Assembly: GCA_003142535.1 (NCBI GenBank)
Contig: PLMQ01000049.1
Location: forward strand, 1 to 37,532
DNA: 37,532 nucleotides
Direction: 5' to 3'
Source: Syntrophaceae bacterium
GTDB lineage: Bacteria > Desulfobacterota > Syntrophia > Syntrophales > Smithellaceae
In this document: positions 8,344 through 15,450 of the stretch, piece by piece
Layout: each line of letters starts with the position of its first letter
How positions within the stretch are numbered: the first letter of the stretch is position 1
The notes under the pieces: generated by a model
What the model was told of the DNA's origin: nothing
Database searches by the model: none
What the model saw: only the letters and a program-made list of their open reading frames with translations
Program-made: the position numbers and the translations under genes

Positions 8344-8718
8344 CTATAAGAGGTTTTTTTGTAACTCTATGAGAGCGTCTGTCGTTTTCTTGAGCCGCAA
8401 GGCCATTATCTTCAGTACCATTTGGAAATTTCCGGAAAGCTTGTTAAAGTCTTTATCAAAGAAGTTACGGTTGATGATACCCACGGTGGTTTCCCCTACT
8501 GCTATGGCCGATGCGGAACGGGGTACTTTTCCGATGTATGCTACTTCTCCAAAGATCTCTCCCTGCTTTAATGTTACGATAACTATTTTTTTACCATTGA
8601 TGTTTCTTGAAATCTCTACCATACCCTCTTCAACGAAATAAATCCAATCTCCATGGGTTCCTTCCTGGAAAATAACTTGCCCATCTTGAAAAGTTTTGTG
8701 GGTTGCGATCTGAAACAT
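8344..8718 (-). CDS. Stand-alone cyclic nucleotide-binding domain protein
   Basis: A 124-residue protein consisting of one CNB (Crp-type cupin) domain without a DNA-binding helix-turn-helix. The phosphate-binding cassette is intact: F56-G57-E58 and PRSAS with R67, in the order FGEVAYIGKVPRSASAI. The C-terminal tail of about 35 residues is helical. The frame extends upstream to 8811, but AGGGAGGGAG at 8721-8730 (read on the minus strand) and a strong promoter inside the upstream part fix the start at 8718. Such single-domain proteins can be cAMP/cGMP-responsive regulators acting through a partner. The partner is not evident; a class II phosphodiesterase-like gene lies 10 kb away. Confidence 0.85.
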   Translation of the reverse strand: MFQIATHKTFQDGQVIFQEGTHGDWIYFVEEGMVEISRNINGKKIVIVTLKQGEIFGEVAYIGKVPRSASAIAVGETTVGIINRNFFDKDFNKLSGNFQMVLKIMALRLKKTTDALIELQKNLL

Positions 8719-8767
8719 ATCTCCCTCCCTCCAAAGACAGCCGAGTTTATTTCGCTTGTTGTGAAAA

Positions 8768-8796
8768 AGTATAAGAAAAACGGTCTCGTATGTCAA
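8768..8796 (-). promoter_or_regulatory. Sigma-70 type promoter of the CNB gene
   Basis: On the minus strand TTGACA (8796-8791), a 17-nt spacer and TATACT (8773-8768) form a near-consensus promoter. The predicted start site is near 8760, giving a leader of about 40 nt before the ATG at 8718. It overlaps the extended N-terminal reading frame and so supports the shorter protein. Confidence 0.8.
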
Positions 8797-8896
8797 TGAA
8801 AAAATAATCAAATATGTAGGATAATATGCTCATGCTTGTGGTAATTGGTGATTTTATATTTAAATGTTCGTGTTACATTTGCATCAATAAGAATTG

Positions 8897-8925
8897 TTGT
8901 AGTTTGTTTTGGGTTGATGTATAAA
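8897..8925 (+). promoter_or_regulatory. Candidate promoter of the DUF169 gene
   Basis: TTGTAG (8897-8902), a 17-nt spacer and TATAAA (8920-8925) lie about 90 nt before the DUF169 start. The -10 is good and the -35 is weak. It is divergent from the CNB promoter and separated from it by about 100 bp of AT-rich DNA. Confidence 0.45.
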
Positions 8926-8957
8926 TTTCCGCAAAATGATTTTATATGGAGAGATAA

Positions 8958-9002
8958 ATGAAGAGATTAATTCATCTGTCTGTTGTTATTCTATTTGTGT
9001 AA
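8958..9002 (+). CDS. Possible 14-residue leader peptide
   Basis: An ATG at 8958 with GGAGA six bases upstream opens a 14-codon frame (MKRLIHLSVVILFV) ending at 9002, 11 nt before the DUF169 ATG. The peptide is basic then hydrophobic, like a truncated signal peptide. The stop overlaps the TAAGGAG that serves the next gene, so translational coupling is conceivable. It may equally be chance. Confidence 0.25.
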   Translation: MKRLIHLSVVILFV

Positions 9003-9013
9003 GGAGATAGTCG

Positions 9014-9835
9014 ATGGAAAGTTTAATCGCCAAAGCAATTCATTTAAATTATCACGCTGTAGCTCTCATCTGGTCGGATGAAAAACCGGAAGGGGCGATG
9101 CAGTTTCAGGAAAAGAAGTGGGGCTGTGTTATGTGGCTTGCCGCCCATGCCGCCAAAGGGAAAACGGCAGTCGCCGATATAAAAACATTCGGCTGTTTTG
9201 GTGGCGGAGTAGGCCTTGGGTTCGGCAATCAATACAAAAGTTTTCCGGGTGGTGAAGAGGGTTTCTGCCATTTTCTGTCTTCCGGTAATGCTGGAAGAAC
9301 AGGCGGCAAGGAGTTGGCCGAGAAGATTAAACCATTTATGAGGGCGGAAGCGCATGATAATTTTCTGCACGGTGAACGCTACATTAAAACACCTCGGCAG
9401 GTTGAAAAATTTCTGGCAAATCTTCCGATCATGCAAATACCGGCAAAGTATGTTGTCTTCAAACCATTACAGGACGTAAACCTGGCAAAGGAAAAACCAC
9501 AATCAATAATCTTCTTTGTCAATCCTGATCAGCTTTCCGCTCTGGTAGTTCTGGCTAATTATGGACGCGAAGATAATGAAAACGCGATTATTCCTTATGC
9601 TGCTGGCTGCCAGACGATAGGCATTTATCCTTATAAAGAAGCTAAATCAGCAAAACCTCGGGCGGTTGTCGGCCTTACTGATCTTTCCGCGCGTGTCTAT
9701 ATCCGCAAGCAGTTGGGTGATAATCTAATGGCCTTTTCCATGCCGCTTTCTCTTTTTGCAGAAATGGAACAAAATGTAAAAGGCTCCTTCCTTGAACGCC
9801 ACACCTGGCAGAGCCTTCTTTCAGAGGGGGAATAA
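9014..9835 (+). CDS. DUF169 family protein
   Basis: A 273-residue soluble protein of the DUF169 family, whose biochemical role is not known to me. Family-like features are the opening VALIWSDEKPEGAMQF, the segment GCVMWLAAHAAKGKTAV around residues 36-52 and the glycine-rich CFGGGVGLGFG near 61-71, followed by cysteines near the middle. There is no signal peptide or membrane segment, so it is probably cytoplasmic. AAGGAG ten bases upstream supports the ATG. It is transcribed divergently from the CNB gene and convergently with the Mla-linked barrel gene. DUF169 genes are frequent in anaerobes and archaea; no partner enzyme is adjacent that would reveal the pathway. Confidence 0.8.
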   Translation: MESLIAKAIHLNYHAVALIWSDEKPEGAMQFQEKKWGCVMWLAAHAAKGKTAVADIKTFGCFGGGVGLGFGNQYKSFPGGEEGFCHFLSSGNAGRTGGKELAEKIKPFMRAEAHDNFLHGERYIKTPRQVEKFLANLPIMQIPAKYVVFKPLQDVNLAKEKPQSIIFFVNPDQLSALVVLANYGREDNENAIIPYAAGCQTIGIYPYKEAKSAKPRAVVGLTDLSARVYIRKQLGDNLMAFSMPLSLFAEMEQNVKGSFLERHTWQSLLSEGE

Positions 9836-9858
9836 TTAATTATAGCATGTTGTATTGA

Positions 9859-10782
9859 TTAATAAGTATAGCTTACAGCAGCACCAGCGGAAAAACGCTC
9901 GGAATATTGCCCTTCAATATTCAGGTGAAAGCCTTTAATAAGAGGTATATCAGCACCGACAAATCCTCCGACAATGGAACTGTTTTTCATTTGGACATCA
10001 TCGGTTCCGAATTTTAAGCCGGGAATATTAGCATCAAGACAAACCTTTGCTTCTGAATAATAAACGTAGGGACCGGCATACAATTTTATATTGTAGGGAA
10101 TTGTCGCCTGAAACCCGATACCGAAATTGACATCCCACATGTTCTTCACTTTAAGGTCGGCTGTAAAAGGTGTTCCGGTATCGGTTCCTGTAATATCATC
10201 CGTAAAGTAACTGAAGTAATAAGTTCCTTGAATAAAAGCGCCAATTCCGAATATTTTATTAATTGGTAGAAATCCTTTAGCCCCCAGCGTTCCGAAAAAC
10301 TTCCAGTTTTCTGCAAAATCGTTTCTGCTTGTAGTTGTTGAAGTAACTGTCGAATTAAAAACATCAAAAATTTTTAAATCGGAGATTCCTATTCTTCCGT
10401 ATATTTCCCATATATTATGTCCGCCGTAACCCACCTGTGTGTAAATTTGATTTTGCCGGAATATATGTTCCGTGCCATTCTTGAGTATATCTTCATGATA
10501 CATGTAGCCGATAGCCGTATTCAATCCTCCGGCTTCCCGGGAAACAGTCTGTGGCGGGCCAAATAAGCCGGAAGCGGCAGCGTTTTCCATGGTTGCGAAA
10601 ATTAACAATACAGATAAAACGACAATCAATTTATTCGTGAAACTACAATTCCGAAAGCGTAGCGCATTGGAATTGTTAAGTTGAACAATCCCGCGAAGCG
10701 GAGGGTATAATACCTCGCAGCTTGTTGCGAAATGTTTCCAAAGCTTGCTTTGGGATTCATGGCCGTGATTTTTCGTAAGCAT
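9859..10782 (-). CDS. Outer-membrane beta-barrel protein with repeat-derived N-terminus
   Basis: A 307-residue protein whose C-terminal 230 residues read as alternating amphipathic strands (for example IYGRIGISDLKIFD, IPYNIKLYAGPYVYYSE, FHLNIEGQYSERFSAGAAVSYTY) ending in an aromatic residue, as outer-membrane barrels do. A signal-peptide-like stretch NKLIVVLSVLLIFATMENAAAS lies at about residues 50-71, unusually far from the ATG at 10782. The residues between, about 7-48, are encoded by a hairpin repeat element. Either the repeat was inserted in frame after the original start, or translation begins downstream, for example at the TTG just before IVVLSV. It is last in the mla block, about 50 nt after mlaA. 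Function beyond an envelope barrel is unknown. Confidence 0.7.
   Translation of the reverse strand: MLTKNHGHESQSKLWKHFATSCEVLYPPLRGIVQLNNSNALRFRNCSFTNKLIVVLSVLLIFATMENAAASGLFGPPQTVSREAGGLNTAIGYMYHEDILKNGTEHIFRQNQIYTQVGYGGHNIWEIYGRIGISDLKIFDVFNSTVTSTTTSRNDFAENWKFFGTLGAKGFLPINKIFGIGAFIQGTYYFSYFTDDITGTDTGTPFTADLKVKNMWDVNFGIGFQATIPYNIKLYAGPYVYYSEAKVCLDANIPGLKFGTDDVQMKNSSIVGGFVGADIPLIKGFHLNIEGQYSERFSAGAAVSYTY
10637..10756 (-). repeat. Hairpin mosaic element E4 inside a coding sequence
   Basis: Read on the minus strand the order is CCAAAGC/GCTTTGG (perfect 7-bp stem, 10738-10744 and 10747-10753), a GAGGTATTATACCCTC palindrome, CCGCTTCGCGG, GATTGTTCAAC, then the terminal stem CAATTCC (10647-10653) with GGAATTG (10669-10675). 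It matches E3, which looks like a version shortened between two AAGCT direct repeats. It lies between the ATG and the signal-peptide-like segment of the barrel gene and adds no stop codon in that frame. Confidence 0.75.
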
Positions 10783-10831
10783 TTGTCTCTTTCTTTATGG
10801 TTATATATAAAAGCAACTTGATATGATAACT

Positions 10832-11737
10832 TTAATCTTTCGCCGGATTAGATTCCCGCGCTGTTTTGGCAGCTTCCGGCTTTACGTCATTCCCTTTGAT
10901 TTTCTTCAACCTGTATTGAATGTAAGCGTCGCGCACCGCCACATAAGGATCAATAGCCGCGTCCTGCAGAGATTCATAATCTCCAATCCGTAGTGATGTC
11001 GCATTGACTTCATCTAAACTTTTAACAGAAAGCCATATATACCAGGGATTAATATATGAAACCGGATACAGAAAATATTCGCCGATTATATCAACGGAAT
11101 CTCTCGGGCTCGATGGCCCCAGTATCGGCCAGACAATATAAAAACCATGTCCCACTCCGTAGTAGCCAAGTGTCAGTCCAAAATCCGTATCCTGCTTCGG
11201 CAGATTGATTTTATTTTCCGCTGCCGGGTCCATAAGCCCGCCAATGCCCCAGATGGTATTTATCCCGAAACGGCCAACTTCAGTAGCTGCACCGCTAAAG
11301 TCCGCCTGGAGAACAAAACTGATAAAGCGGATAGGAAAACCCAGATTAGTAAAAAAATTCTTTACGCTGATACGCGCCGGTTCCGGAACAACTTTGCTGT
11401 AACCCTGCGCAACCGGCTTGAGCAGCCAGAAATAAAGTTTGTCATTGAAGACATACATAGCCCGGTTAAATGGCTCCAGAGGGTCGGCAATGGTTATAAC
11501 TTCTTCATCCTTAATGTCATCGAGATATTCATCGTCGCTTTTGGCCTTGTTTTCGGCTGGGGGAGATGCTTCTGCCTGCATAGCCTGCGTCTGCTTTGTG
11601 TTGACAGTGGCTTTAGCTTCCTGCGGAGTCGAAGATATATTATCTGTCTGCTGTGCAGAAGACGTCCGGTTGGAGCTGTGGGCGCAACCGATAACTAACA
11701 AAGCAGCGATTAAAACCAGACAAGAGAAACGTTTCAT
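10832..11737 (-). CDS. mlaA: Outer-membrane lipoprotein MlaA (VacJ)
   Basis: Outer-membrane component of the Mla phospholipid-trafficking system, which removes phospholipid from the outer leaflet and hands it to MlaC. The 301-residue protein starts with a lipoprotein signal (VIGC lipobox, C18) and a low-complexity linker of about 60 residues. The MlaA domain follows, beginning DPLEPFNRAMYVFNDKLYFW and continuing with VPEPARISVKNFFTNLGFP and FGLTLGYYGVGHGFYIVWPILGPSSPRD, all typical. A short tail rich in charged residues ends it. It follows mlaC on the same strand after about 275 nt of repeat DNA, an atypically long gap. Confidence 0.93.
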   Translation of the reverse strand: MKRFSCLVLIAALLVIGCAHSSNRTSSAQQTDNISSTPQEAKATVNTKQTQAMQAEASPPAENKAKSDDEYLDDIKDEEVITIADPLEPFNRAMYVFNDKLYFWLLKPVAQGYSKVVPEPARISVKNFFTNLGFPIRFISFVLQADFSGAATEVGRFGINTIWGIGGLMDPAAENKINLPKQDTDFGLTLGYYGVGHGFYIVWPILGPSSPRDSVDIIGEYFLYPVSYINPWYIWLSVKSLDEVNATSLRIGDYESLQDAAIDPYVAVRDAYIQYRLKKIKGNDVKPEAAKTARESNPAKD

Positions 11738-11758
11738 AATACAAACCCGTCTTTATTA

Positions 11759-11955
11759 GTGAAACTCCAATTCCGAAAGCAAAGCGTAGCGGAATTGGCA
11801 AGTTGAACTATCCCGCAAAGCGGTGGTTGTGAAACTCCAATTCCGAAAGCAAAGCCCGGCGGATGCTGGGCGAAGCGAATAGAAGTTTGTTAGCCGAATC
11901 CCGTACAAGCAGGGATGTAATGCCCTGCAGTTTACTACATAATCGGGTTCCAAAG
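11759..11955 (-). repeat. Hairpin mosaic element E5 between mlaC and mlaA
   Basis: Two copies of the terminal module GAAACTCCAATTCCGAAAGC occur at 11761-11780 and 11831-11850. The first forms a perfect 9-bp stem, CCAATTCCG (11767-11775) with CGGAATTGG (11790-11798), followed by CCGCAAAGCGG. Further along are GAAGTTTGTTAGCCGAAT, part of the variable hairpin module, and a perfect GCAGGG/CCCTGC stem near 11910-11928. In minus-strand sense the module ends about 20 nt before the mlaA start. Confidence 0.7.
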
Positions 11956-12013
11956 TTTGCTGCGGGGTTAATTTCCGTGATTTCTATGACATTACACATA
12001 ACAGGAAAAAACC

Positions 12014-12607
12014 TTATTGATCCTTCACTTTTTTCCGCAAAATTTCCAGCAATTGTTCTGGTGTATTTTTTGTCAGTATATCATTGAACTGGGTGCGATA
12101 GTTCTGGACCAAACTAACATTCTCCACAACAACATCATATACTTTCCATACGTTGTCTTTCTTAATCACTCTATAGAAGATAGGTATTTCTTTGGATGAA
12201 GTGACAATTTTGGTCTGAATTTCCGCCTGAGTTTCTGAGTTCATGTTTTCTTTATAGAACTCAATTTTCTCATTGGTGTAAGAAAGAATTTTGTCGATAT
12301 AAGATTTTTCCAGTATCTGTTCAAAGAGATCAACGAATTCTTTTTGTTGCGCTGCATTCAGTTTGGACCAGTTTTTGGCCAGAGTCCGCTTGGAAAATTC
12401 GATTTCATCAAACATGCTTTTGTAAATGATGCGCAGTTTCTCTTTTTTCATCTCTTTGGCCGAATCGGCTTTGAGCTTGGGATCACGCAACACATCGAGC
12501 ACTTTATTTACACTTTTTTGAACTGTGTCCAAGGGCACACCGGCATACACCGGAAGAGCGAATACTAAGAGCATCAATATGCCCAATGCCGCAAGTTGTC
12601 TTTTCAT
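12014..12607 (-). CDS. mlaC: Periplasmic phospholipid-binding protein MlaC
   Basis: Periplasmic shuttle carrying phospholipid between MlaA and the MlaFEDB-type inner-membrane complex. The frame is open further upstream, but GAGGAGGG about nine bases before the ATG at 12607 and the signal peptide right after it (residues 1-22, ending PVYA) fix this start, giving 197 aa. The body matches MlaC/Ttg2D style: LDVLRDPKLK, SKRTLAKNWSKLNAAQQKEFVDLFEQILEKSYIDKI, and IFYRVIKKDNVWKVYDVVVENVSLVQNYRTQFNDIL near the C-terminus. It follows mlaD by about 30 nt. Confidence 0.94.
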   Translation of the reverse strand: MKRQLAALGILMLLVFALPVYAGVPLDTVQKSVNKVLDVLRDPKLKADSAKEMKKEKLRIIYKSMFDEIEFSKRTLAKNWSKLNAAQQKEFVDLFEQILEKSYIDKILSYTNEKIEFYKENMNSETQAEIQTKIVTSSKEIPIFYRVIKKDNVWKVYDVVVENVSLVQNYRTQFNDILTKNTPEQLLEILRKKVKDQ

Positions 12608-12638
12608 TGTTAAACCCTCCTCATCTTTTACGCCTTTA

Positions 12639-13091
12639 TTATTTTTTAACCTCTCCAAAAGCATATTTGCTGACAAGCTCTATGATGTCCACGGGTGCTT
12701 GCGTCTCCGTAATGGTTCCACGAGGTCCGAGAAGCGAACCTCCCCCGCCGGGGTCAATGCTGAGAAACTTATCGCCAATCAGTCCTTCTGTCTTAATGGA
12801 CGCGATGGCGTCATCATAGATATTTATGCCTTTATTGATCTTAATTTCAACTATTGCCTTCTGATTTTTCTGGTCCATAGTGATTTGTTCCACCTTACCA
12901 ATCTGAATGCCCAAAATTTCCACAGGATTGCCGACTCTCAGACCGGTAACGGAGTTGAAGCGGGCGAGAAGGGAGTAAGAGTCATCACCCAGCAAGGAAA
13001 CATGGCCGAGTTTCACGGTCATATATCCTATACAGATCAATCCCAAAACGACAAAGATACCGACTACTGTTTCTATGGTGTACTTTTTCAT
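12639..13091 (-). CDS. mlaD: MCE-domain protein MlaD
   Basis: Inner-membrane-anchored MCE protein, 150 aa. A single membrane segment (about 7-25) is followed by one MCE domain: YSLLARFNSVTGLRVGNPVEILGIQIGKVEQI, then IKTEGLIGDKFLSIDPGG, both standard. MlaD hexamers form the periplasmic ring above the MlaE permease. The length is close to the short MlaD form with little C-terminal extension. It starts 4 nt after the mlaF stop, so the two are tightly coupled. Confidence 0.95.
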   Translation of the reverse strand: MKKYTIETVVGIFVVLGLICIGYMTVKLGHVSLLGDDSYSLLARFNSVTGLRVGNPVEILGIQIGKVEQITMDQKNQKAIVEIKINKGINIYDDAIASIKTEGLIGDKFLSIDPGGGGSLLGPRGTITETQAPVDIIELVSKYAFGEVKK

Positions 13092-13095
13092 TTAT

Positions 13096-14340
13096 TCACT
13101 CCTCGGCGGCGCATCTTAGCCGCCCAATTTCTTTTTGATTAGATTTTGCCGACTCGATAACAGAATCTATTTCGGCAATAGGTTGCCCCTGAGCAATTCC
13201 TGCAAGGACTGTAAAATCGACACAGTTCGCCGAAGTCAGCTGCTGACGAGCTCCAGCCCAGATGTCACGAATTCCCTGCCCTTGAAAATCTTTGGTAAAA
13301 TCCTGTAAAATGTTCTCCGCATCAGCAATATCCGAATAGGGCATCACCGTAACAACTTCATTGGAATTGCGGCGGGTGGAAAAACCACCTATGGCACCAA
13401 AGTGTTTATCAATATATAATCCCATAGACTGTATGGCCGCATGTGCTGCATCGTAACCCAAATTCGTAACGATGGAGTTCAGTCCTTCCAGAGTGAAAAC
13501 TGCAACAGAGTAGTTTCCCCCGATTGTTCTCCGCTTCAAATGAGCATGATTCATAATCTTGAATTGTCGTTTGGAATAAAGGCCGGTTAATTCTTTCTGC
13601 AACCCTTCCAGACTATTGATGACTTCATCCTGGAACGGGTGATCGAATTTTTCCAGTTCTTCCGGAGTGCCTTGAAAAACGATCTTGCCATCGTAAAGAG
13701 CAAGAATGCGGTTGGAGATAAAATAGACATCAGGGATTTCGTGGCTGACTATGATCGCGGTAAAATCGAATTTTCTCTGGTAATGGGCAATCATGCTCAG
13801 GATCGCATTTTTCCTTACAGGGTCTTGGCCGCTTGTGGGTTCATCAAAAAGAACAATCCGCGGATCGGTGATCAGAGCCCGCGCCAGGGCTAGCCGTTTT
13901 TGCATACCCCCGGAGAGTTCAGCGGGGAACTTGTTGACCGCGTCGCTGAGTTCTGTTTGTTCTATTCTGGCCATTACCCGTCGGTCAATTTCGACTTTTT
14001 TGAGGTTTGTCGTTTCCTGCAGAGGTAGCGCGATATTTTCATAGACTGTCATGGAGTCAAAAAGAGCATTGTCTTGAAACATGTAGCTCATTTGCGCAAA
14101 AGACGTGGCGATTTCAGATTTTTTCATTTCAGCCAGGGGCTTGCCGCGAAAAAGAATGCTGCCTTCATCTGGTTTGAGAAGTCCTATAATGTGTTTGAGG
14201 ATCAGGCTTTTGCCGGCACCGCTCAGGCCGATAATGGTTGTAACCTCTCCCTCATAAATCTGGAGGTTAACGCGATCGAGTATTGTCTTTGTTCCGAAGC
14301 GTTTGGTTACGTCTTTGAATTCAATCAATGGAGTATTCAT
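13096..14340 (-). CDS. mlaF: MlaF-type ABC ATPase with C-terminal degenerate GGDEF-like domain
   Basis: ATPase of the Mla phospholipid transporter, 414 aa against about 250-270 for usual MlaF. Residues 1-250 form a complete ABC domain: Walker A GLSGAGKS (38-45), Q-loop in MSYMFQDNALFDSMTV, signature LSGGM (142-146), Walker B RIVLFDEP (161-168), switch H200. Residues about 272-410 look like a GGDEF fold. YSVAVFTLEGLN matches the first strand, and LGYDAAHAAIQSM stands where GHxxGDxxL is expected. The signature loop reads TRRNSNEVVTVMP, aligning with (A)RYGGDEFAVLLP. VLAGIAQGQPIAEIDSVIESAK resembles the late SiGiA...AK region. The metal-binding acidic residues and the two glycines are lost, so it should not be a cyclase. 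It may bind a nucleotide or a partner. Frame and operon spacing (6 nt from mlaE, 4 nt to mlaD) show the extension is native. Confidence 0.9.
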   Translation of the reverse strand: MNTPLIEFKDVTKRFGTKTILDRVNLQIYEGEVTTIIGLSGAGKSLILKHIIGLLKPDEGSILFRGKPLAEMKKSEIATSFAQMSYMFQDNALFDSMTVYENIALPLQETTNLKKVEIDRRVMARIEQTELSDAVNKFPAELSGGMQKRLALARALITDPRIVLFDEPTSGQDPVRKNAILSMIAHYQRKFDFTAIIVSHEIPDVYFISNRILALYDGKIVFQGTPEELEKFDHPFQDEVINSLEGLQKELTGLYSKRQFKIMNHAHLKRRTIGGNYSVAVFTLEGLNSIVTNLGYDAAHAAIQSMGLYIDKHFGAIGGFSTRRNSNEVVTVMPYSDIADAENILQDFTKDFQGQGIRDIWAGARQQLTSANCVDFTVLAGIAQGQPIAEIDSVIESAKSNQKEIGRLRCAAEE

Positions 14341-14346
14341 CGTTTC

Positions 14347-15189
14347 CTATATCAAAAGTGAGGTTACTATATAATCAGATACCAGAATCAGCACGCAGGA
14401 GATCACGACAGCCGAAGTAGTGGCCAGGCCGACAGCCTTGGCCCCACGGCTATCCTTGCGCAAGTGTGCATAATAGCCCTGGTAGCAGCAGACGGTAGCA
14501 ACAATTATTGCGAAAACCAGTGATTTAATTAAACCGTCGGAAATATCTTTCATCTGCACGTTGGCTTGAATGCTGTGGAAATAGGTGCCCTTATTCAAAC
14601 CCAGCAGCAGTACACCTGATATATATCCGCCGCCGATGCCGATCAGATTAAATAAAGTGGTCAGTATCGGGAAGCTAATGATAGCAGCGGTAATTTTGGG
14701 GCTGATGAGATAGCGGAGCGGATCAATGCGCATGGTGTGCAGGGCATCGATCTGCTCGGAAATACGTTGGATACCGATCTCTGCTGAGATAGCGGAGCCC
14801 GCACGGGCTGTAATCATAATGGCCGTAAGTACCGGTCCTAATTCCCTGATCAGAGAAAGAGCGACGAGCGTACCTACTGCCCCCTGCGCGCCGAATTGAA
14901 TCAGGGCATGGTGAGACTGCAGGCCGAGAACCATGCCGGTAAACAAGCTGACCAGCATGATGATTGTTGTCGATCGTGCTCCGATATAATAGAGTTGATG
15001 GATTATCTTGGATAACTGCTTGGGACGAAAAGTCTTCAAAAGTGAAAGAAAGAGGAAAAGTGTCGCGGAGCCTAATTTATTAACCCAGCCGATTACTACA
15101 CTTCCGATTATTGAGAATGGCCTCAACAACATGTCCAGCCGCTCAGCTTCATTATCCGGGTGCTTCTGACCGGTTACAGTATAAGCCAT
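14347..15189 (-). CDS. mlaE: Mla transporter permease MlaE
   Basis: Inner-membrane permease (280 aa) of the Mla system, first gene of the operon as seen here. It has five or six membrane segments and the MlaE signature region: GARSTTIIMLVSLFTGMVLGLQ, LGPVLTAIMITARAGSAISAEIG, and MRIDPLRYLISPKITAAIISFPILT. An AAGGGA lies about 12 nt before the ATG, a little far. The 261-bp gap upstream, to the phzF-like gene, has no recognisable gene and no clear promoter. Confidence 0.95.
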   Translation of the reverse strand: MAYTVTGQKHPDNEAERLDMLLRPFSIIGSVVIGWVNKLGSATLFLFLSLLKTFRPKQLSKIIHQLYYIGARSTTIIMLVSLFTGMVLGLQSHHALIQFGAQGAVGTLVALSLIRELGPVLTAIMITARAGSAISAEIGIQRISEQIDALHTMRIDPLRYLISPKITAAIISFPILTTLFNLIGIGGGYISGVLLLGLNKGTYFHSIQANVQMKDISDGLIKSLVFAIIVATVCCYQGYYAHLRKDSRGAKAVGLATTSAVVISCVLILVSDYIVTSLLI

Positions 15190-15450
15190 TAATAAGATTT
15201 CCCTTCTTGTCGTCGTTTTACTTCCAACACTGATTACGGCATCGGCAGCTTCAATCTGTGCAGTGTGGCCGGGCTGAATATTCTGGCGCTATTTTAGCCT
15301 TCCGGGATATCTCCCTCCGCTTAAAGATAGAACCTATTTCTCTGCGAGATGTATCTTATAACCTATTTTTTTACATACTACAAGGGAGGTCTTATTGTCT
15401 AAAAATAGTTTGTTGGTTACTATTTCTCTGCTTCTTACTGCAATTTGCAC

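Noticed and set aside
8719-8811. N-terminal extension of the CNB protein
   Set aside because: The segment contains a near-consensus promoter for the gene itself and a strong ribosome binding site just before 8718.
11147-11698. A 183-residue plus-strand frame over mlaA
   Set aside because: It is antisense to a well-supported mlaA with clear lipobox and family motifs; composition is that of a shadow frame.
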